Numbered from the stretch's first letter, positions 20,149 through 30,610 are shown. The stretch is DNA of 64,000 nucleotides from Fontibacillus panacisegetis (GCF_900102215.1 NZ_FNBG01000022.1:17650-81649); one strand, 5' to 3'. The notes: a model not told the origin generated them from the letters alone. A program made the numbers and translations.

Positions 20149-21405
20149 TCATAAATTAATAAATACCGTTTTTGTTTTGCCGCTGTATTTCACATCAAGG
20201 CCCAAGCCCTGTGCAAGAATTGCTAAAGGAACATAGGTTTTTGATTCTTTGCCAATCTTGTGCAGGAATGCCGGGCTTGCTGTAGTGAGCGTTTCACCAT
20301 TAGAGGTAATCTTATTAGAACCCATCGGAATTACAACGGATCGCCCTTCATAGGTAACTGTTGCAGATTGTGTCTTGCTATTCCAGCGGGATTCGCCACC
20401 GATTGCATCCGTGATATCTTTAATCGCAATAAAGGTCTGACCGTTTTTCAAGACGGGTTGATATTGGGATTTTAACTCCACACCTTTTACAACTATAGAT
20501 ATTTCTGCTTCTCCCTTTTTTGCTGCAGTTTCCGTGTAGCTATCCCATACGACCTTGGAGATAACTTTGGCTATTTCCTCATAGCCCTTTTGATTAGGAT
20601 GGATATCGGTTTCCGGGTAAATATGAGTCAATGAAATTTCGCGTCCGACGAATGCCTCTGCAACATGCGCCGCTTTCACGTTTTTCCCTTGTGCTGTATA
20701 TTGCTCAGCAATTTCATCTACAACTGCTGTAAAAGAAGTTGCAACATTCTGAAGTGTTACGTAAGTACCAGCTCCTGCGATTTTCGGAATTGGTTGATAT
20801 TGATCTGCCACCACAATTTGTGCTTCAGGGTTCAGTTCGATTAAAGTATCCACAATACTGCGAACTTGAAGAGCATAGTTAGTTAAAATATCAGTGGACT
20901 GTACTTTGACTTGATCGGAAGACATATCCTTAATGTCAGGAAGAAGCTTCTGAATATCGTTGCCACCAATCGTTATTGTAATCAAATCCGCATTGCTGAG
21001 ATCAGCTTTAGCAGTCGATGTTCCTGCTGCGAAAGCCGCAATTCGGGGATCAGGGAGCCCCTGCTGGATTTCATTCGGTGTCACTTGCTTACCGTCTTTA
21101 ATTGCCGATACATAATTGCCAAGCCCTGTACTGGTCAGTCCCAGGATGCCATAGTTCACTGATTTCGTGCGTCCATGAAACAATCCCTGCTCACTTAACC
21201 GCTCTACAAAACCGTACGGAACACTCTTCTCATCCATTCCAGGCTCATATCCTGCACTAATAGAATCTCCTAGCGCAACTATCAGGTATTCATCAGCAGG
21301 CGTTGACGAAGTCAATGATGAAGCCGCAGCAGCACTGCCGTTAAGCATCAGCATAATTACAACAATTGCCGAGATTATGGGCATTTTATTTCTTTTTTTG
21401 TTCAA
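20149..21405 (-). CDS. Secreted SGNH/GDSL hydrolase with C-terminal copper-amine-oxidase-N-like domain
   Basis: A secreted protein of about 418 residues: a signal peptide (MPIISAIVVIMLMLNGSAAAA), an SGNH esterase domain with Ser in LIVALGDSISAGYEPG, the Gly block, Asn in ITIGGNDIQKLLPD and the Asp-His pair in TDIHPNQKGYEEIAKV, then a C-terminal copper-amine-oxidase-N-like module (AIKDITDAIGGESRWNSK). The start is probably TTG at 21405: AAGGAG lies about ten bases upstream, whereas the ATG at 21384 has no ribosome site. A longer reading to 21567 has no supporting site. It is likely a lipase or esterase acting on wall or extracellular substrates. Confidence 0.88.
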   Translation of the reverse strand: MNKKRNKMPIISAIVVIMLMLNGSAAAASSLTSSTPADEYLIVALGDSISAGYEPGMDEKSVPYGFVERLSEQGLFHGRTKSVNYGILGLTSTGLGNYVSAIKDGKQVTPNEIQQGLPDPRIAAFAAGTSTAKADLSNADLITITIGGNDIQKLLPDIKDMSSDQVKVQSTDILTNYALQVRSIVDTLIELNPEAQIVVADQYQPIPKIAGAGTYVTLQNVATSFTAVVDEIAEQYTAQGKNVKAAHVAEAFVGREISLTHIYPETDIHPNQKGYEEIAKVISKVVWDSYTETAAKKGEAEISIVVKGVELKSQYQPVLKNGQTFIAIKDITDAIGGESRWNSKTQSATVTYEGRSVVIPMGSNKITSNGETLTTASPAFLHKIGKESKTYVPLAILAQGLGLDVKYSGKTKTVFINL

Positions 21406-21582
21406 ACCATCACAACTCCTTAAATATCTTAAATAATTAATATATGAAATATGATAGCATATTAAATAGTTTAATAGAAAAAATGGCGCCGTTTGTATGG
21501 GATTTTTTCCACTAATTAGCTGGCAGTAACGCAAAAACCCGTGACCATGTGGCCCCGGGTTCTTCATTCAGAATGAATCCAT

Positions 21583-21822
21583 CTAATTCTTCTTGTCTGC
21601 CTTCTTCATATACTCGTCATAACGGTCGTCGACTTCCCTTGCGATGCTGCGATAGGCGCGAGTCTCCTCCACGATAGGGTCCAACTGAGTCTGCACTCGA
21701 ATTTCATATCTGGTAGACAGCAATTTACGTTCTTTCTGCCTACGTTCTTCTTCACTGATACTGAGCTCCCCATCGCTTAAAAGCTCACTAAGCTCCTTCT
21801 CCAGTTCCTTCTCATCGCTCAT
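21583..21822 (-). CDS. Small highly charged hypothetical protein
   Basis: A 79-residue protein made almost wholly of charged helix: an acidic first half (EKELEKELSELLSDGE) and a mixed-charge second half ending DEYMKKADKKN. No membrane segment or known motif. The ATG at 21822 follows AAGGAG by nine bases, so translation is credible. It lies 29 bases downstream of the inositol-phosphatase-like gene on the same strand and is probably co-transcribed. I do not recognise the family. Confidence 0.7.
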   Translation of the reverse strand: MSDEKELEKELSELLSDGELSISEEERRQKERKLLSTRYEIRVQTQLDPIVEETRAYRSIAREVDDRYDEYMKKADKKN

Positions 21823-21851
21823 CAAGTGACACTCCTTCTGAATGTTTTACA

Positions 21852-22748
21852 CTAAGCAATTCCCGTTGCATTCGCGGCTTTTATAGTCTCCAACAGCTCG
21901 GCGTGGATTTTCCCATTGCTAGCAACTACATGGTGGACACCGATATCATAAGGTTTACCTACCGTATCCGTCACTATTCCACCGGATTCCGCCACCATTA
22001 GCGCACCCGCAGCAATATCCCATGCATTCAGCCCTACTTCATAGTATCCACTGAGCCGACCAATCGCAACATAAGCCAGATGAAGAGCTGCCGAGCCCCC
22101 TGCACGCAAACTACGGGTGGTACTAGCAAGAGCGTTAATACCTTTCATATTCGTCGGCAGTCCAAATTCACGATCCGGATTAAATCCTACACCAATTACA
22201 CTATCCGAAAGATTTGCTTCTTTAGAGACTTCGCCCCGATTACCGTGGATATATACACCTTTTCCTTTTTCCGCTACAAACATCTCGTCCTTAATCGGGT
22301 CATAAATGACTCCAACGATAACCTCACCACGATAAGCGAGTGCTATCGATACACAAAAGAATGGGAAGCCATGTACGAAATTCGTCGTACCGTCGATTGG
22401 ATCGACGATCCATAAGTATTCGGATTGACTAGCCTTGGATAACGCTGCGGCCGAAGCAGTCGCTCCAGGTGCAACCCCTTCCTCACCCAAAATATCATGA
22501 TTCGGAAAATGCGTCAGAATAAGTTTGCGGATCATCATTTCAGCGCCTTTATCAACATCCGTAACCAAATCTTGAGGAGATACCTTCGTATTCAATTCCT
22601 GATGCATGCCAAGTTTGCTTTTTATCCATTCACCGGCTTTGGATGCGCTGTTAATAGCTACGGCTGTCGGGCTCTTACTGCCCACGACATAAGGAATCTT
22701 CGTTTTATCTTCCAATGATTTCACTCTACTTTCTACCTGTATTCTCAT
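21852..22748 (-). CDS. Inositol monophosphatase family protein
   Basis: A phosphatase of about 298 residues with the three metal-site blocks of the family: LGEEG, WIVDPIDGTTNFVHGFPF and NAWDIAAGALMVAESGG. Members dephosphorylate inositol-1-phosphate, or related substrates such as PAP or fructose-1,6-bisphosphate. An N-terminal extension of about 30 residues precedes the core. The start is uncertain: the ATG at 22748 has only a weak site, and a GTG lies at 22763. The following small gene is probably in the same operon. The 232 bases upstream (22749-22980) show no gene. Confidence 0.9.
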   Translation of the reverse strand: MRIQVESRVKSLEDKTKIPYVVGSKSPTAVAINSASKAGEWIKSKLGMHQELNTKVSPQDLVTDVDKGAEMMIRKLILTHFPNHDILGEEGVAPGATASAAALSKASQSEYLWIVDPIDGTTNFVHGFPFFCVSIALAYRGEVIVGVIYDPIKDEMFVAEKGKGVYIHGNRGEVSKEANLSDSVIGVGFNPDREFGLPTNMKGINALASTTRSLRAGGSAALHLAYVAIGRLSGYYEVGLNAWDIAAGALMVAESGGIVTDTVGKPYDIGVHHVVASNGKIHAELLETIKAANATGIA

Positions 22749-22980
22749 CGTTCTACATCTCACTTTATTATTCTCTTAATCTTATAGATCCATCAAAAAA
22801 GACTATTTTACAACTATACGTTACGTTGGGATTAAAGTTGCGTCCATTTAACCTGCTCTATGCTTTTTCAGGCTTTGTTGCAGCGCTGATCTCTTTTCAC
22901 TCTTATTATACAAAAAGTTCGTATCCTGCGGGGAATGTCTCTCTCGCCGGAAACGAACTTCTCGTTACAAATCTATTAAC

Positions 22981-23751
22981 TTACGCACCGACGATATTAT
23001 ATCCCCCGTCCACGTAGATCACTTCTCCAGTGATTCCACGGGACAGATGGCTCAGCAAGAACATTGCAGTATCGCCGACTTCAGCAGTTTCTGTTGTTTT
23101 ACGGAGTGGAGCTTTTTCTTCTACCTGCTTCAGGATCGAATTGAAGTCACTGATACCCTTTGCTGCAAGTGTACGAATCGGCCCGGCAGAAATTGCATTG
23201 ACTCGAATGGCCTTCGGACCAAGGTCGTTCGCTAAATAACGGACGGACGATTCCAACGCCGCCTTAGCTACACCCATCACATTATAATTGCGCATTACAC
23301 GCTCAGCACCCATATATGTCATCGTCATAATGCTTCCGCCTTCAGTCATAAGCGGAGCTAACCGCTGCGAAACTGCTACTAACGAAAACACGCTGATATC
23401 ATTCGCCAGCGCAAAACCTTCACGAGAAGTAGCCACAAATTCTCCAGCCAAATCCTCTGCCTTGGCAAAAGCAATACTATGAACAATGCCATGCAATACG
23501 CCAAATTCACTCTTCAGGTTATCGGCAAGTTTGTCTATTTCCTCATCCACCGTTACGTTGCATGGAAGAATAATGGAGTTCGGAATAGTTTCTGCCAGCT
23601 TACGTACTCTTCCTTCTACACGCTCACTTTCATATGTAAATGCAAGCCGAGCGCCCTGTTCCGCAAGACTCTGGGCAATCGCCCACGCAATACTGCGGTC
23701 ATTTGCAACACCCATAACGATAATATTTTTGCCTGCTAATAGTTCTCCCAT
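22981..23751 (-). CDS. fabI: Enoyl-[acyl-carrier-protein] reductase (NADH), FabI type
   Basis: A 256-residue short-chain dehydrogenase-like enzyme performing the last step of the fatty-acid elongation cycle. FabI hallmarks are the atypical cofactor motif NIIVMGVANDRSIAWAIAQ, HSIAFAKAEDLAGEF, and the catalytic Tyr/Lys block YNVMGVAKAALESSVRYLA. The C-terminus VIYVDGGYNIVG is also typical. It is probably the triclosan-type target enzyme of this organism. It stands alone on the minus strand, downstream of uvsE. Confidence 0.95.
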   Translation of the reverse strand: MGELLAGKNIIVMGVANDRSIAWAIAQSLAEQGARLAFTYESERVEGRVRKLAETIPNSIILPCNVTVDEEIDKLADNLKSEFGVLHGIVHSIAFAKAEDLAGEFVATSREGFALANDISVFSLVAVSQRLAPLMTEGGSIMTMTYMGAERVMRNYNVMGVAKAALESSVRYLANDLGPKAIRVNAISAGPIRTLAAKGISDFNSILKQVEEKAPLRKTTETAEVGDTAMFLLSHLSRGITGEVIYVDGGYNIVGA

Positions 23752-23827
23752 CCAATGAATCCTCCCTAATAGTTACTATCCTCGTCCAACTTACCCCAAA
23801 TCACCAAATATTTCAATAGTAAGATAA

Positions 23828-24835
23828 TCATGGAACAATCCGGACGGTCGCACCGTCGATAATTTCAACGCCATCTCCCGAGTATTGTCGCAAGTCTTCC
23901 ATTAATGCAAATACGGCACCATCCTTGAGCTTCGCTTCCAGCATGACATCAACCTGCTTGGTCATCGGAGCAATTTCCCGAAGAAAATGCAGCAATGGAG
24001 CAGCGATGACATGATCAGCATGACCACGCAGGTCGCTCGTACTCTTAGGACTGGAAGCATGTATTTTGGGAGCAAGAAATTGTCCCTCGGGAACATCCGC
24101 TTGGGCGAAAGGGCTTGTCCACGTCCGTAAAATACGGGGCCACAGCTCTGCCGGGGTCTCACCCACGTTATTCACCCATTGATGATGAATATCAAGTACC
24201 ATCGGAAGACCTAATGATTCTGCAATTTTAAGCGTCTCCGGGGCATTAAAGGTCTTATCATCGTTTTCAAGAGTCAATCTTTTCTTTATCTTATCCGGCA
24301 GTGCAATGACATTTTCTATAAAACGTTGCCCGGCAGAAGGCTTGTCCCCATAGGCTCCGCCAACATGAATGTTGTTCTTCGCCCGGGAATCCAGTCCCAT
24401 CGCCTCTAATATTGCAACATGATACTGTAAATCACGAATGGAGTTACGAAGCACTTCAGGACGAGGAGTACTTAATACTGTAAAATGATCCGGATGAAAG
24501 GATACTCTCATTCCGTGATTTTTCACAAATTCTCCTACTTCTGCAAAAGGCTTAGCCAAAGCCTCATAAGGATTCCATCCCAAATTAATCAGCGCTTCAT
24601 GTGTAGCAAGCGGAATCAGCTTAGACGTAAAACGATACACATGTATATCATGAGCAATACTATGCCTTAAAAGTCGCATCGTATTATGCAAATTTTCTGC
24701 AGCAATTGATTCTAATCGACGTACAGCAGCTTCCTGATCGGTAAGTCCGCTAAACGTCTTATAGGTCATCGTCTTTGACGGAGATGCATTCTCAAGGGTT
24801 GTCGACATTGCTACATAACCGAAGCGAACGATCAT
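23828..24835 (-). CDS. uvsE: UV DNA damage endonuclease (UVDE)
   Basis: A TIM-barrel nuclease of 335 residues cutting 5' to UV photoproducts as an alternative to UvrABC. Family blocks include VRFGYVAMS at the N-terminus, VSFHPDHFTVLSTPRPEVL, NIHVGGAYGDKPSAGQRF, LTLENDDKTFN, LPMVLDIHHQWVN and KIHASSPKS, which supply the His/Glu/Asp metal ligands. Its ATG overlaps the stop of the upstream small gene by one base (TAATG), with GAGGG just before, so they are translated together. Confidence 0.93.
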   Translation of the reverse strand: MIVRFGYVAMSTTLENASPSKTMTYKTFSGLTDQEAAVRRLESIAAENLHNTMRLLRHSIAHDIHVYRFTSKLIPLATHEALINLGWNPYEALAKPFAEVGEFVKNHGMRVSFHPDHFTVLSTPRPEVLRNSIRDLQYHVAILEAMGLDSRAKNNIHVGGAYGDKPSAGQRFIENVIALPDKIKKRLTLENDDKTFNAPETLKIAESLGLPMVLDIHHQWVNNVGETPAELWPRILRTWTSPFAQADVPEGQFLAPKIHASSPKSTSDLRGHADHVIAAPLLHFLREIAPMTKQVDVMLEAKLKDGAVFALMEDLRQYSGDGVEIIDGATVRIVP

Positions 24836-25158
24836 TATCCCTCTTGTGCCTCACCAAAGAACATTTCATAGGCCAGCGCCGTCTGAACTGCAGACTCTTC
24901 CTCGGTTAATTTCCGCACCAGATCGAGCTCTACCGAGGTAACTTCCTCACCGTTAAAATTGATTTCAGATACACAAGCGGTAATTTTTACGATGGCTACT
25001 GCTGTATTGTCGGGGGAATACGCGATTACCTTTTGCCCCGTAGGATATACGCGAAACTGCTGCTTACGCATTTTTCCTTTTCCATACTCAAGCAGCTCAT
25101 AGAGCTCCTGTTCATTCTTGAATTTACATACTGAGTTGAATTCCGTTTGAAATCCCAT
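24835..25158 (-). CDS. Conserved small protein, function unknown
   Basis: A 107-residue cytoplasmic protein beginning MGFQTEFNSVCKFKNEQELYEL, with no membrane segment and an acidic C-terminal half. The ATG at 25158 is preferred because GGAAGG lies nine bases upstream. It sits 35 bases after ddl and is coupled to uvsE by a one-base overlap, so it is part of a ddl-uvsE transcript. I have a weak impression of a Bacillota DUF family but cannot name it. Confidence 0.75.
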   Translation of the reverse strand: MGFQTEFNSVCKFKNEQELYELLEYGKGKMRKQQFRVYPTGQKVIAYSPDNTAVAIVKITACVSEINFNGEEVTSVELDLVRKLTEEESAVQTALAYEMFFGEAQEG

Positions 25159-25193
25159 ATGCAACATCCTTCCATTTAAAATGATGAAGCAGA

Positions 25194-26297
25194 TTAATTA
25201 ACTCCGTTTTCGAAATCAAGATTTTGTCGTGCTTCATAACGCTCCAGCGCAAGTTCAATTAACCGATCAAGCAGTGCTTCATAGGATAATCCGGTCTCGC
25301 GCCAAAGCAACGGATACATACTGAATGGAGTGAATCCAGGCATCGTATTCACTTCGTTGATCCAAATAGTTTGATCGCCTTTTTTTACGAAAAAGTCAGC
25401 CCGGCACAATCCGCTGCAAGCTACCGCTTTAAACGCCTTCACCGCTAGATCCCGAATGCGTTCTGCGAGCTCAGTATCGATAGGGGCTGGAATTAACATT
25501 TGCGATTTTCCATCCAGATATTTAGCAGTGTAATCATAATATTCGCTGGACGATACGATTTCTCCTGGTACTGAAGCCAACGGCTCATCGTTGCCCAGCA
25601 CGCCGACTTCCACCTCACGAGCATCCACGAATTCCTCTACAATGACTTTCACATCATAACGGAATGCAAAGGCAACCGATTTAATAAGTTCATCTCTAGT
25701 ACTTGCTTTGGATATACCTACGCTTGATCCAAGATTCGCTGGCTTCACAAAGCAAGGGTATCCAAGCTCTTTCTCGATGTTTTGTATCAGATTGTGGTTT
25801 CCGCGTTCCCATTCTGTTGCTGTGAAGTAGCTGTATTTACATTGTTCAAGACCTGCATCCGTAAACAGTTTCTTCATAATTACTTTGTCCATCCCTGCTG
25901 CAGATGCCAATACACCAGCACCAACATACGGCAAGTTAGCCATCTCGAATAAACCTTGGATTGTACCGTCTTCGCCGTTAGTACCATGCAATAGAGGAAA
26001 TGCAACATCAATCGCTGATTCTCCAGTAGAAAGCTTGCTAAACAGCAAGTTAATTGCAGCTCCTGTACTCCCATTGCCAGACTCTGGGTCAAACTTCAAC
26101 TGCTCTAATGCTGTAAAAGGACCTTCCAGCTTGCTGCCAACCTTCCATTCACCTTGCTTGGTTATATAAAAAGGAAGCAATTCATATTTATCGTAATCAA
26201 ACGCTTGTGAAACAGCATAAGCCGTTTGAAGTGAAATTTCATGCTCCCCCGATTTGCCACCATAAATTAGCCCTACAGTTAATTTGTTCTGTCCCAT
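25194..26297 (-). CDS. ddl: D-alanine--D-alanine ligase
   Basis: An ATP-grasp ligase of 367 residues making the D-Ala-D-Ala dipeptide for peptidoglycan. Seen: GLIYGGKSGEHEISLQTA, LHGTNGEDGTIQGLFEM, YVGAGVLASAAGMDK, PCFVKPANLGSSVGISKA, and the omega-loop EYYDYTAKYLDGKSQM whose Tyr-Lys-Tyr arrangement fits a D-Ala ligase and not the D-lactate (VanA) type. The metal ligands are in WINEVNTMPGFTPFSMYP. It lies 35 bases downstream of the amidase-domain gene on the same strand. Confidence 0.96.
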   Translation of the reverse strand: MGQNKLTVGLIYGGKSGEHEISLQTAYAVSQAFDYDKYELLPFYITKQGEWKVGSKLEGPFTALEQLKFDPESGNGSTGAAINLLFSKLSTGESAIDVAFPLLHGTNGEDGTIQGLFEMANLPYVGAGVLASAAGMDKVIMKKLFTDAGLEQCKYSYFTATEWERGNHNLIQNIEKELGYPCFVKPANLGSSVGISKASTRDELIKSVAFAFRYDVKVIVEEFVDAREVEVGVLGNDEPLASVPGEIVSSSEYYDYTAKYLDGKSQMLIPAPIDTELAERIRDLAVKAFKAVACSGLCRADFFVKKGDQTIWINEVNTMPGFTPFSMYPLLWRETGLSYEALLDRLIELALERYEARQNLDFENGVN

Positions 26298-26332
26298 GAG
26301 GCATTCCTCTCTTCTATTTCCTTATTATAATT

Positions 26333-27340
26333 TTATAATCGGTCCGCAATATGGAAAAAGCGATACACTGTACTCTCGTTCCAGGCATACGAATCCCGAT
26401 AATCCCAGTATCTGTGCTTGCTTGGAACAGTATGCGCATTAACGAGAGGCATTCCTCCAGCGTCAAACGCTGTAACGATCGTACTATGCTGATACGACCC
26501 GTTTCCATCCCAATCGTAAATGATAACGTCACCAAGTTCCAGCTGCTCTGGCCGATCTACGAGCTCAGCCCGCAGGCCGCTATTGCTGTGGGTCAGATGC
26601 CGTTCCAAAGCATTGGCCACGGACCAACTGTAACTCCAAGCTTCTCGCCCACCAACGTATCCTTTGTACCACCAGCCCGATTCTCTTTTTCCAGTATAAT
26701 TTATTGGGGCTCCGCCTGCAAAGAGGCACTGGGAGATATAATTCGTGCAATCCACCTCAAATGCGGAGAATTCCGGGTTAAAGCTGTCCCACCATCGATC
26801 TGCATACAAAACAGCATCTTCTCTGCGATATACGATACTTCTTGATGCTCCACCACCGAGAAGCTCATGATTTAAAAAAGGTTTTGGCGATCCGTTCCGT
26901 CGTTCATACCCTGTTTCTTTCTCCTGTAAAAAAGGCAACATCATTGCCGGACTACGTTCAGGCACAGGCTGGAATACACGAGAAACATTCCAACCGTCTC
27001 CTTCACGCTGCAAAGTTAACCGTTGTTTCTCCATTCGTTCTTCCTGATGACGGGCTCCGCCCTTTTCATAATATATTTTCTGTCCAAGGATTAGCTCCAC
27101 TTCAATTTCTCCGCTGCGATTCTCAATTTCACGCACCAGTCTTGCACGTGTCTCGCAGCGGAGCGGAGATGCTCCTCTATCTCTGTACCAACCTTCAAGC
27201 TTTCGCTTCCGCTCACCGCTCTTCATTAAATAATCGAGGTCAGTGACAATTTGGCTATCTGTCCGTACTCTGTAGTCCACCTCATCCTGATTATATTGAT
27301 TCACATAGATCGATAATATTTTTCTCCATTCCTCCGCCAC
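26333..27340 (-). CDS. Amidase-domain (Amidase_6, NlpC/P60-like) protein
   Basis: A 335-residue protein whose C-terminal 160 residues match the Amidase_6 family: the cysteine in FEVDCTNYISQCLFAGG, WWYKGYVGGREAWSYSW, a histidine in GSYQHSTIVTAF and NAHTVPSKHRYWDY. No signal peptide is seen, so it may be cytoplasmic, spore-associated or released by other means. The N-terminal half is charged and unassigned. The start is GTG at 27340 with AAGGAGG eight bases before. Neighbouring ddl suggests a cell-wall link, but this is inference. Confidence 0.82.
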   Translation of the reverse strand: MAEEWRKILSIYVNQYNQDEVDYRVRTDSQIVTDLDYLMKSGERKRKLEGWYRDRGASPLRCETRARLVREIENRSGEIEVELILGQKIYYEKGGARHQEERMEKQRLTLQREGDGWNVSRVFQPVPERSPAMMLPFLQEKETGYERRNGSPKPFLNHELLGGGASRSIVYRREDAVLYADRWWDSFNPEFSAFEVDCTNYISQCLFAGGAPINYTGKRESGWWYKGYVGGREAWSYSWSVANALERHLTHSNSGLRAELVDRPEQLELGDVIIYDWDGNGSYQHSTIVTAFDAGGMPLVNAHTVPSKHRYWDYRDSYAWNESTVYRFFHIADRL

Positions 27341-27468
27341 GTCTTCGCCTCCTTATATTCGACACTTCCGTTTTAGCTACTGAAAATATATGAATTAAAC
27401 GAATCCAGTATGTTCCACTGGGCCATCTTCTTTTAGAATAGATTGGGCCAAATAGAAGCAAAAAGTTC

Positions 27469-27497
27469 TTTACTCACCACTGGGGGGACGGTATACT
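27469..27497 (+). promoter_or_regulatory. Probable sigma-A promoter of acnA with inverted repeat
   Basis: TTTACT and TATACT are spaced by 17 bases, 59 bases upstream of the acnA ATG. An inverted repeat (ACTCAC at 27472 and GTGAGT at 27505) spans the promoter and could be an operator. Confidence 0.5.
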
Positions 27498-27555
27498 TGA
27501 GATAGTGAGTTTTTTTGAAATAGAGTTTCATCTAATGAAACAAGGAGGATCATTC

Positions 27556-30267
27556 ATGTCAACGAACGATTTTTTCTCCAGCGCCCGTACCCTCGAGGTC
27601 GGCGGCAAGAATTATCGCTACTATGACCTGCAAGCGTTGGAACAGCAAGGACTGGGTAAAATTTCCAAACTGCCATTTTCTATTAAGGTACTTCTCGAAG
27701 CAGCTGTCCGCCAATATGACGGAAGAGCAATCACGGAGGAGCATGTAAAACAAATCGCCGGCTGGAGTGAAGGCCATGACGACAACAAAGAAATTCCATT
27801 TATTCCTGCCCGTATCGTATTGCAGGATTTCACTGGTGTACCTGTTGTAGTCGATTTGGCTGCTATGCGTGACACTGTAAAAAAAGCAGGCGGCGACCCT
27901 AAACAAATCAACCCACTCGTGCCTGTTGATCTCGTAATTGACCACTCTGTCATGGTTGACGCTTTCGGAACACCTGAAGCGCTCGAATATAATATGAAGG
28001 TAGAGTTTGAGCGTAATGAAGAACGTTATCGTTTCCTTCGCTGGGCACAAACAGCTTTCAACAATTTCCGTGCTGTACCGCCAGCTACCGGTATCGTTCA
28101 CCAAGTTAACCTGGAGTATCTGGCTTCAGTTGCCGCTACAAAAACAATAGACGGCGAAACCGTTGTTTTCCCTGACTCACTCGTTGGAACGGACTCCCAC
28201 ACGACTATGATTAACGGCCTTGGTGTCGTTGGTTGGGGCGTAGGTGGTATCGAGGCTGAAGCAGGTATGCTCGGACAACCGCTTTATTTTGTTGCACCGG
28301 AGGTTATTGGTTTTAAATTGACAGGAAGCCTGGCTGAAGGAGCTACAGCTACAGACCTCGCGCTCACTGTAACTCAAATGCTCCGTAAAAAGGGCGTTGT
28401 CGGCAAGTTCGTAGAATTTTATGGACCGGGCCTTGCCAACATCAGTCTCGCGGACCGTGCTACTGTAGCTAATATGGCTCCAGAGTACGGAGCTACTGTC
28501 GGATATTTCCCAGTAGACCAAGAAACTCTTGCTTATATGCGCAGCACCGGACGTTCCGAAGAGCAGATCGCTCTCGTTGAAGCTTACTACAAAGCACAAG
28601 ACATGTTCCGTACAAGTGCAACAGAAGATCCTGAATTCACCGATCTGATTGAGCTTGATCTTGCTTCCGTTGTACCAAGCCTTGCCGGACCTAAACGTCC
28701 GCAAGACCGTATTGAGCTGACTCAAATGAAAGAAAGCTTCAACAGCATTATTCGTACTCCTGTCGACAAAGGCGGATACGGACTCAGCGATGAGAAAATC
28801 AACCTAAAGGTGCCTGTACAGCATCCTGACGGAACTACAAGCGAGCTTCCTACTGGCGCTGTAGTAATCGCAGCGATCACAAGCTGTACCAACACCTCAA
28901 ACCCTAGCGTTATGCTCGGTGCTGGTCTGCTTGCGAAAAAAGCAGTAGAACGCGGCTTAACGAAACCTGGATATGTAAAAAGCAGCTTGACTCCAGGCTC
29001 TCTCGTCGTAACCGAATATTTACAAAAGGCTGGTCTGATCGAGTCGTTTGAAGCACTTGGTTTCCATGTCGCTGGTTATGGCTGTGCAACTTGTATCGGT
29101 AACTCAGGTCCGCTTCCTGATGAAGTGGCTGCTGCAATTGCTGATAATGACATGACCGTTGCAGCAGTTCTATCCGGTAACCGTAACTTCGAAGGTCGTG
29201 TTCATGCACAGGTCAAAGCTAACTATCTAGCTTCTCCTCCGCTCGTCGTTGCATACGCACTTGCAGGAACAGTGAACATCGATCTGCAGAACGATCCGTT
29301 GGGTTATGACCAGCATAATAATCCGGTATATCTGAAGGATATTTGGCCATCTTCCGCAGAAATCAAGGAAGCGATCGGCTTGTCTGTAAGCCCGGAAATG
29401 TTCCGCAGCAAATACGAAAATGTGTTTACGCAGAACGAGCGTTGGAACTCCATTCCGGTTCCACAAGGAGAGCTGTATGAATGGGATCAAAAATCCACTT
29501 ACATTCAGAATCCACCGTTCTTCGAAAAAATTAGCGATGGTCTGCAGGATATCTCAGACATTCGCAACGCTCGCGTTCTTGCTCTGCTTGGCGATTCCGT
29601 TACAACTGACCATATTTCTCCGGCTGGTAACATTTCGCCAACAAGTCCGGCTGGTACGTACCTTAACGATCGCGGCGTAGCTCGCAAAGATTTCAACTCT
29701 TACGGTTCCCGCCGTGGTAACCATGAAGTGATGATGCGTGGTACCTTCGCTAACATCCGTATTCGTAACCAGGTTGCTCCTGGTACAGAGGGTGGCGTTA
29801 CGAAGTACTTGCCTAATGATTCGGTAATGTCCATTTATGATGCTTCGATGCAATATCAAGAGAATGGTCAGAGCCTTGTCGTTATCGCAGGTAAAGAATA
29901 CGGAACCGGCAGCTCCCGTGACTGGGCAGCAAAAGGAACTTATCTGCTTGGCGTAAAAGCTGTTATCGCAGAGAGCTTCGAACGGATTCACCGCAGCAAT
30001 CTGGTTGGTATGGGTGTGCTTCCATTGCAATTCAAAGAGGGATATAGCTGGAAAACACTCGCGATCGACGGAACTGAAACCTTCGACATCGTAGGTCTGA
30101 GCAACGACGTGAAGCCGGGTCAAGAATTGAGCGTCTTTGCGACTCGCCAGGACGGAACACAATTCGAATTCACCGTTGTTGCCCGTCTGGACAGCATGGT
30201 TGACGTTGATTACTACCATAACGGCGGTATTCTGCAGACCGTATTGCGTCAAATGATTAATGCCTGA
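27556..30267 (+). CDS. acnA: Aconitate hydratase A (aconitase)
   Basis: A full-length (903 residues) TCA-cycle enzyme interconverting citrate and isocitrate through an iron-sulfur cluster. Diagnostic blocks: [36 protein letters not shown], the first cluster Cys in [15 protein letters not shown], the other two in [15 protein letters not shown], and the swivel-domain active-site loop [15 protein letters not shown]. The ATG at 27556 follows AAGGAGG by seven bases; upstream in-frame codons lack a site. In bacilli the protein also binds RNA when it loses its cluster. Its own terminator is about 310 bases downstream, beyond an intron remnant. Confidence 0.97.
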   Translation: MSTNDFFSSARTLEVGGKNYRYYDLQALEQQGLGKISKLPFSIKVLLEAAVRQYDGRAITEEHVKQIAGWSEGHDDNKEIPFIPARIVLQDFTGVPVVVDLAAMRDTVKKAGGDPKQINPLVPVDLVIDHSVMVDAFGTPEALEYNMKVEFERNEERYRFLRWAQTAFNNFRAVPPATGIVHQVNLEYLASVAATKTIDGETVVFPDSLVGTDSHTTMINGLGVVGWGVGGIEAEAGMLGQPLYFVAPEVIGFKLTGSLAEGATATDLALTVTQMLRKKGVVGKFVEFYGPGLANISLADRATVANMAPEYGATVGYFPVDQETLAYMRSTGRSEEQIALVEAYYKAQDMFRTSATEDPEFTDLIELDLASVVPSLAGPKRPQDRIELTQMKESFNSIIRTPVDKGGYGLSDEKINLKVPVQHPDGTTSELPTGAVVIAAITSCTNTSNPSVMLGAGLLAKKAVERGLTKPGYVKSSLTPGSLVVTEYLQKAGLIESFEALGFHVAGYGCATCIGNSGPLPDEVAAAIADNDMTVAAVLSGNRNFEGRVHAQVKANYLASPPLVVAYALAGTVNIDLQNDPLGYDQHNNPVYLKDIWPSSAEIKEAIGLSVSPEMFRSKYENVFTQNERWNSIPVPQGELYEWDQKSTYIQNPPFFEKISDGLQDISDIRNARVLALLGDSVTTDHISPAGNISPTSPAGTYLNDRGVARKDFNSYGSRRGNHEVMMRGTFANIRIRNQVAPGTEGGVTKYLPNDSVMSIYDASMQYQENGQSLVVIAGKEYGTGSSRDWAAKGTYLLGVKAVIAESFERIHRSNLVGMGVLPLQFKEGYSWKTLAIDGTETFDIVGLSNDVKPGQELSVFATRQDGTQFEFTVVARLDSMVDVDYYHNGGILQTVLRQMINA

Positions 30268-30290
30268 ATAAACACCAAAGTACAACCCTA

Positions 30291-30565
30291 ATCGAGTAGG
30301 AGGGGGCGACTAACCTCCGTCCTCTCACACACCGTACATGCAAGTCCGCATACGGCGGTTCCAAAAGGTTAACAAATTTCCAGATAGTGAGAAAGTAAAC
30401 TTTTCAGCCCTTTCGCTTCCCAGTAGGAAGTCGGAAGGGCGTTATTTGTGTTTCGAGACATCTCCCAAGCCCCACGCTGGGAGTTTGCCATGACATAGCA
30501 GTCCCACTCCGGGACTCCGAGTGACCGAAGTTCACGGATACGGGTGATGACGCCCATGCTGGGCG
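30291..30565 (-). mobile_element. Remnant of a group II intron (3' end, domains V-VI and maturase C-terminus)
   Basis: On the minus strand the segment just before position 30291 reads as a classic group II intron end: domain V (CCGTATGCG, loop, TGCATGTACGG) and domain VI ending CTACTCGAT. Directly upstream an open frame (30369 to about 30557) encodes a maturase C-terminus, with LRSLGVPEWDCYVMANSQRG followed by WEMSRNTNNALPTSYW. The 5' intron RNA and most of the reverse transcriptase are absent, so it is immobile. It lies between acnA and a plus-strand terminator. Confidence 0.85.
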
Positions 30566-30574
30566 TACTTATAT

Positions 30575-30610
30575 AGACGGGGCAGCTGATATAGCTGCTC
30601 CGTCTTTTTT
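30575..30610 (+). terminator. Terminator downstream of acnA, displaced by the intron remnant
   Basis: A 13-bp stem with one mismatch (AGACGGGGCAGCT with AGCTGCTCCGTCT, five-base loop) is followed by six T. It reads on the plus strand and is the first good terminator after acnA. Confidence 0.75.

Noticed and set aside
25194..26297. VanA-type D-Ala-D-Lac ligase
   Set aside because: The omega-loop keeps the Tyr-Lys-Tyr arrangement of D-Ala-D-Ala ligases and no vanH/vanX genes are adjacent.
27472..27516. Terminator or attenuator before acnA
   Set aside because: The inverted repeat coincides with a -35/-10 pair, so it would be mostly upstream of the transcript start; an operator is the better reading.
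29554..30285. A 243-codon frame antisense to acnA
   Set aside because: Shadow of the aconitase coding sequence; composition mirrors the sense codons.
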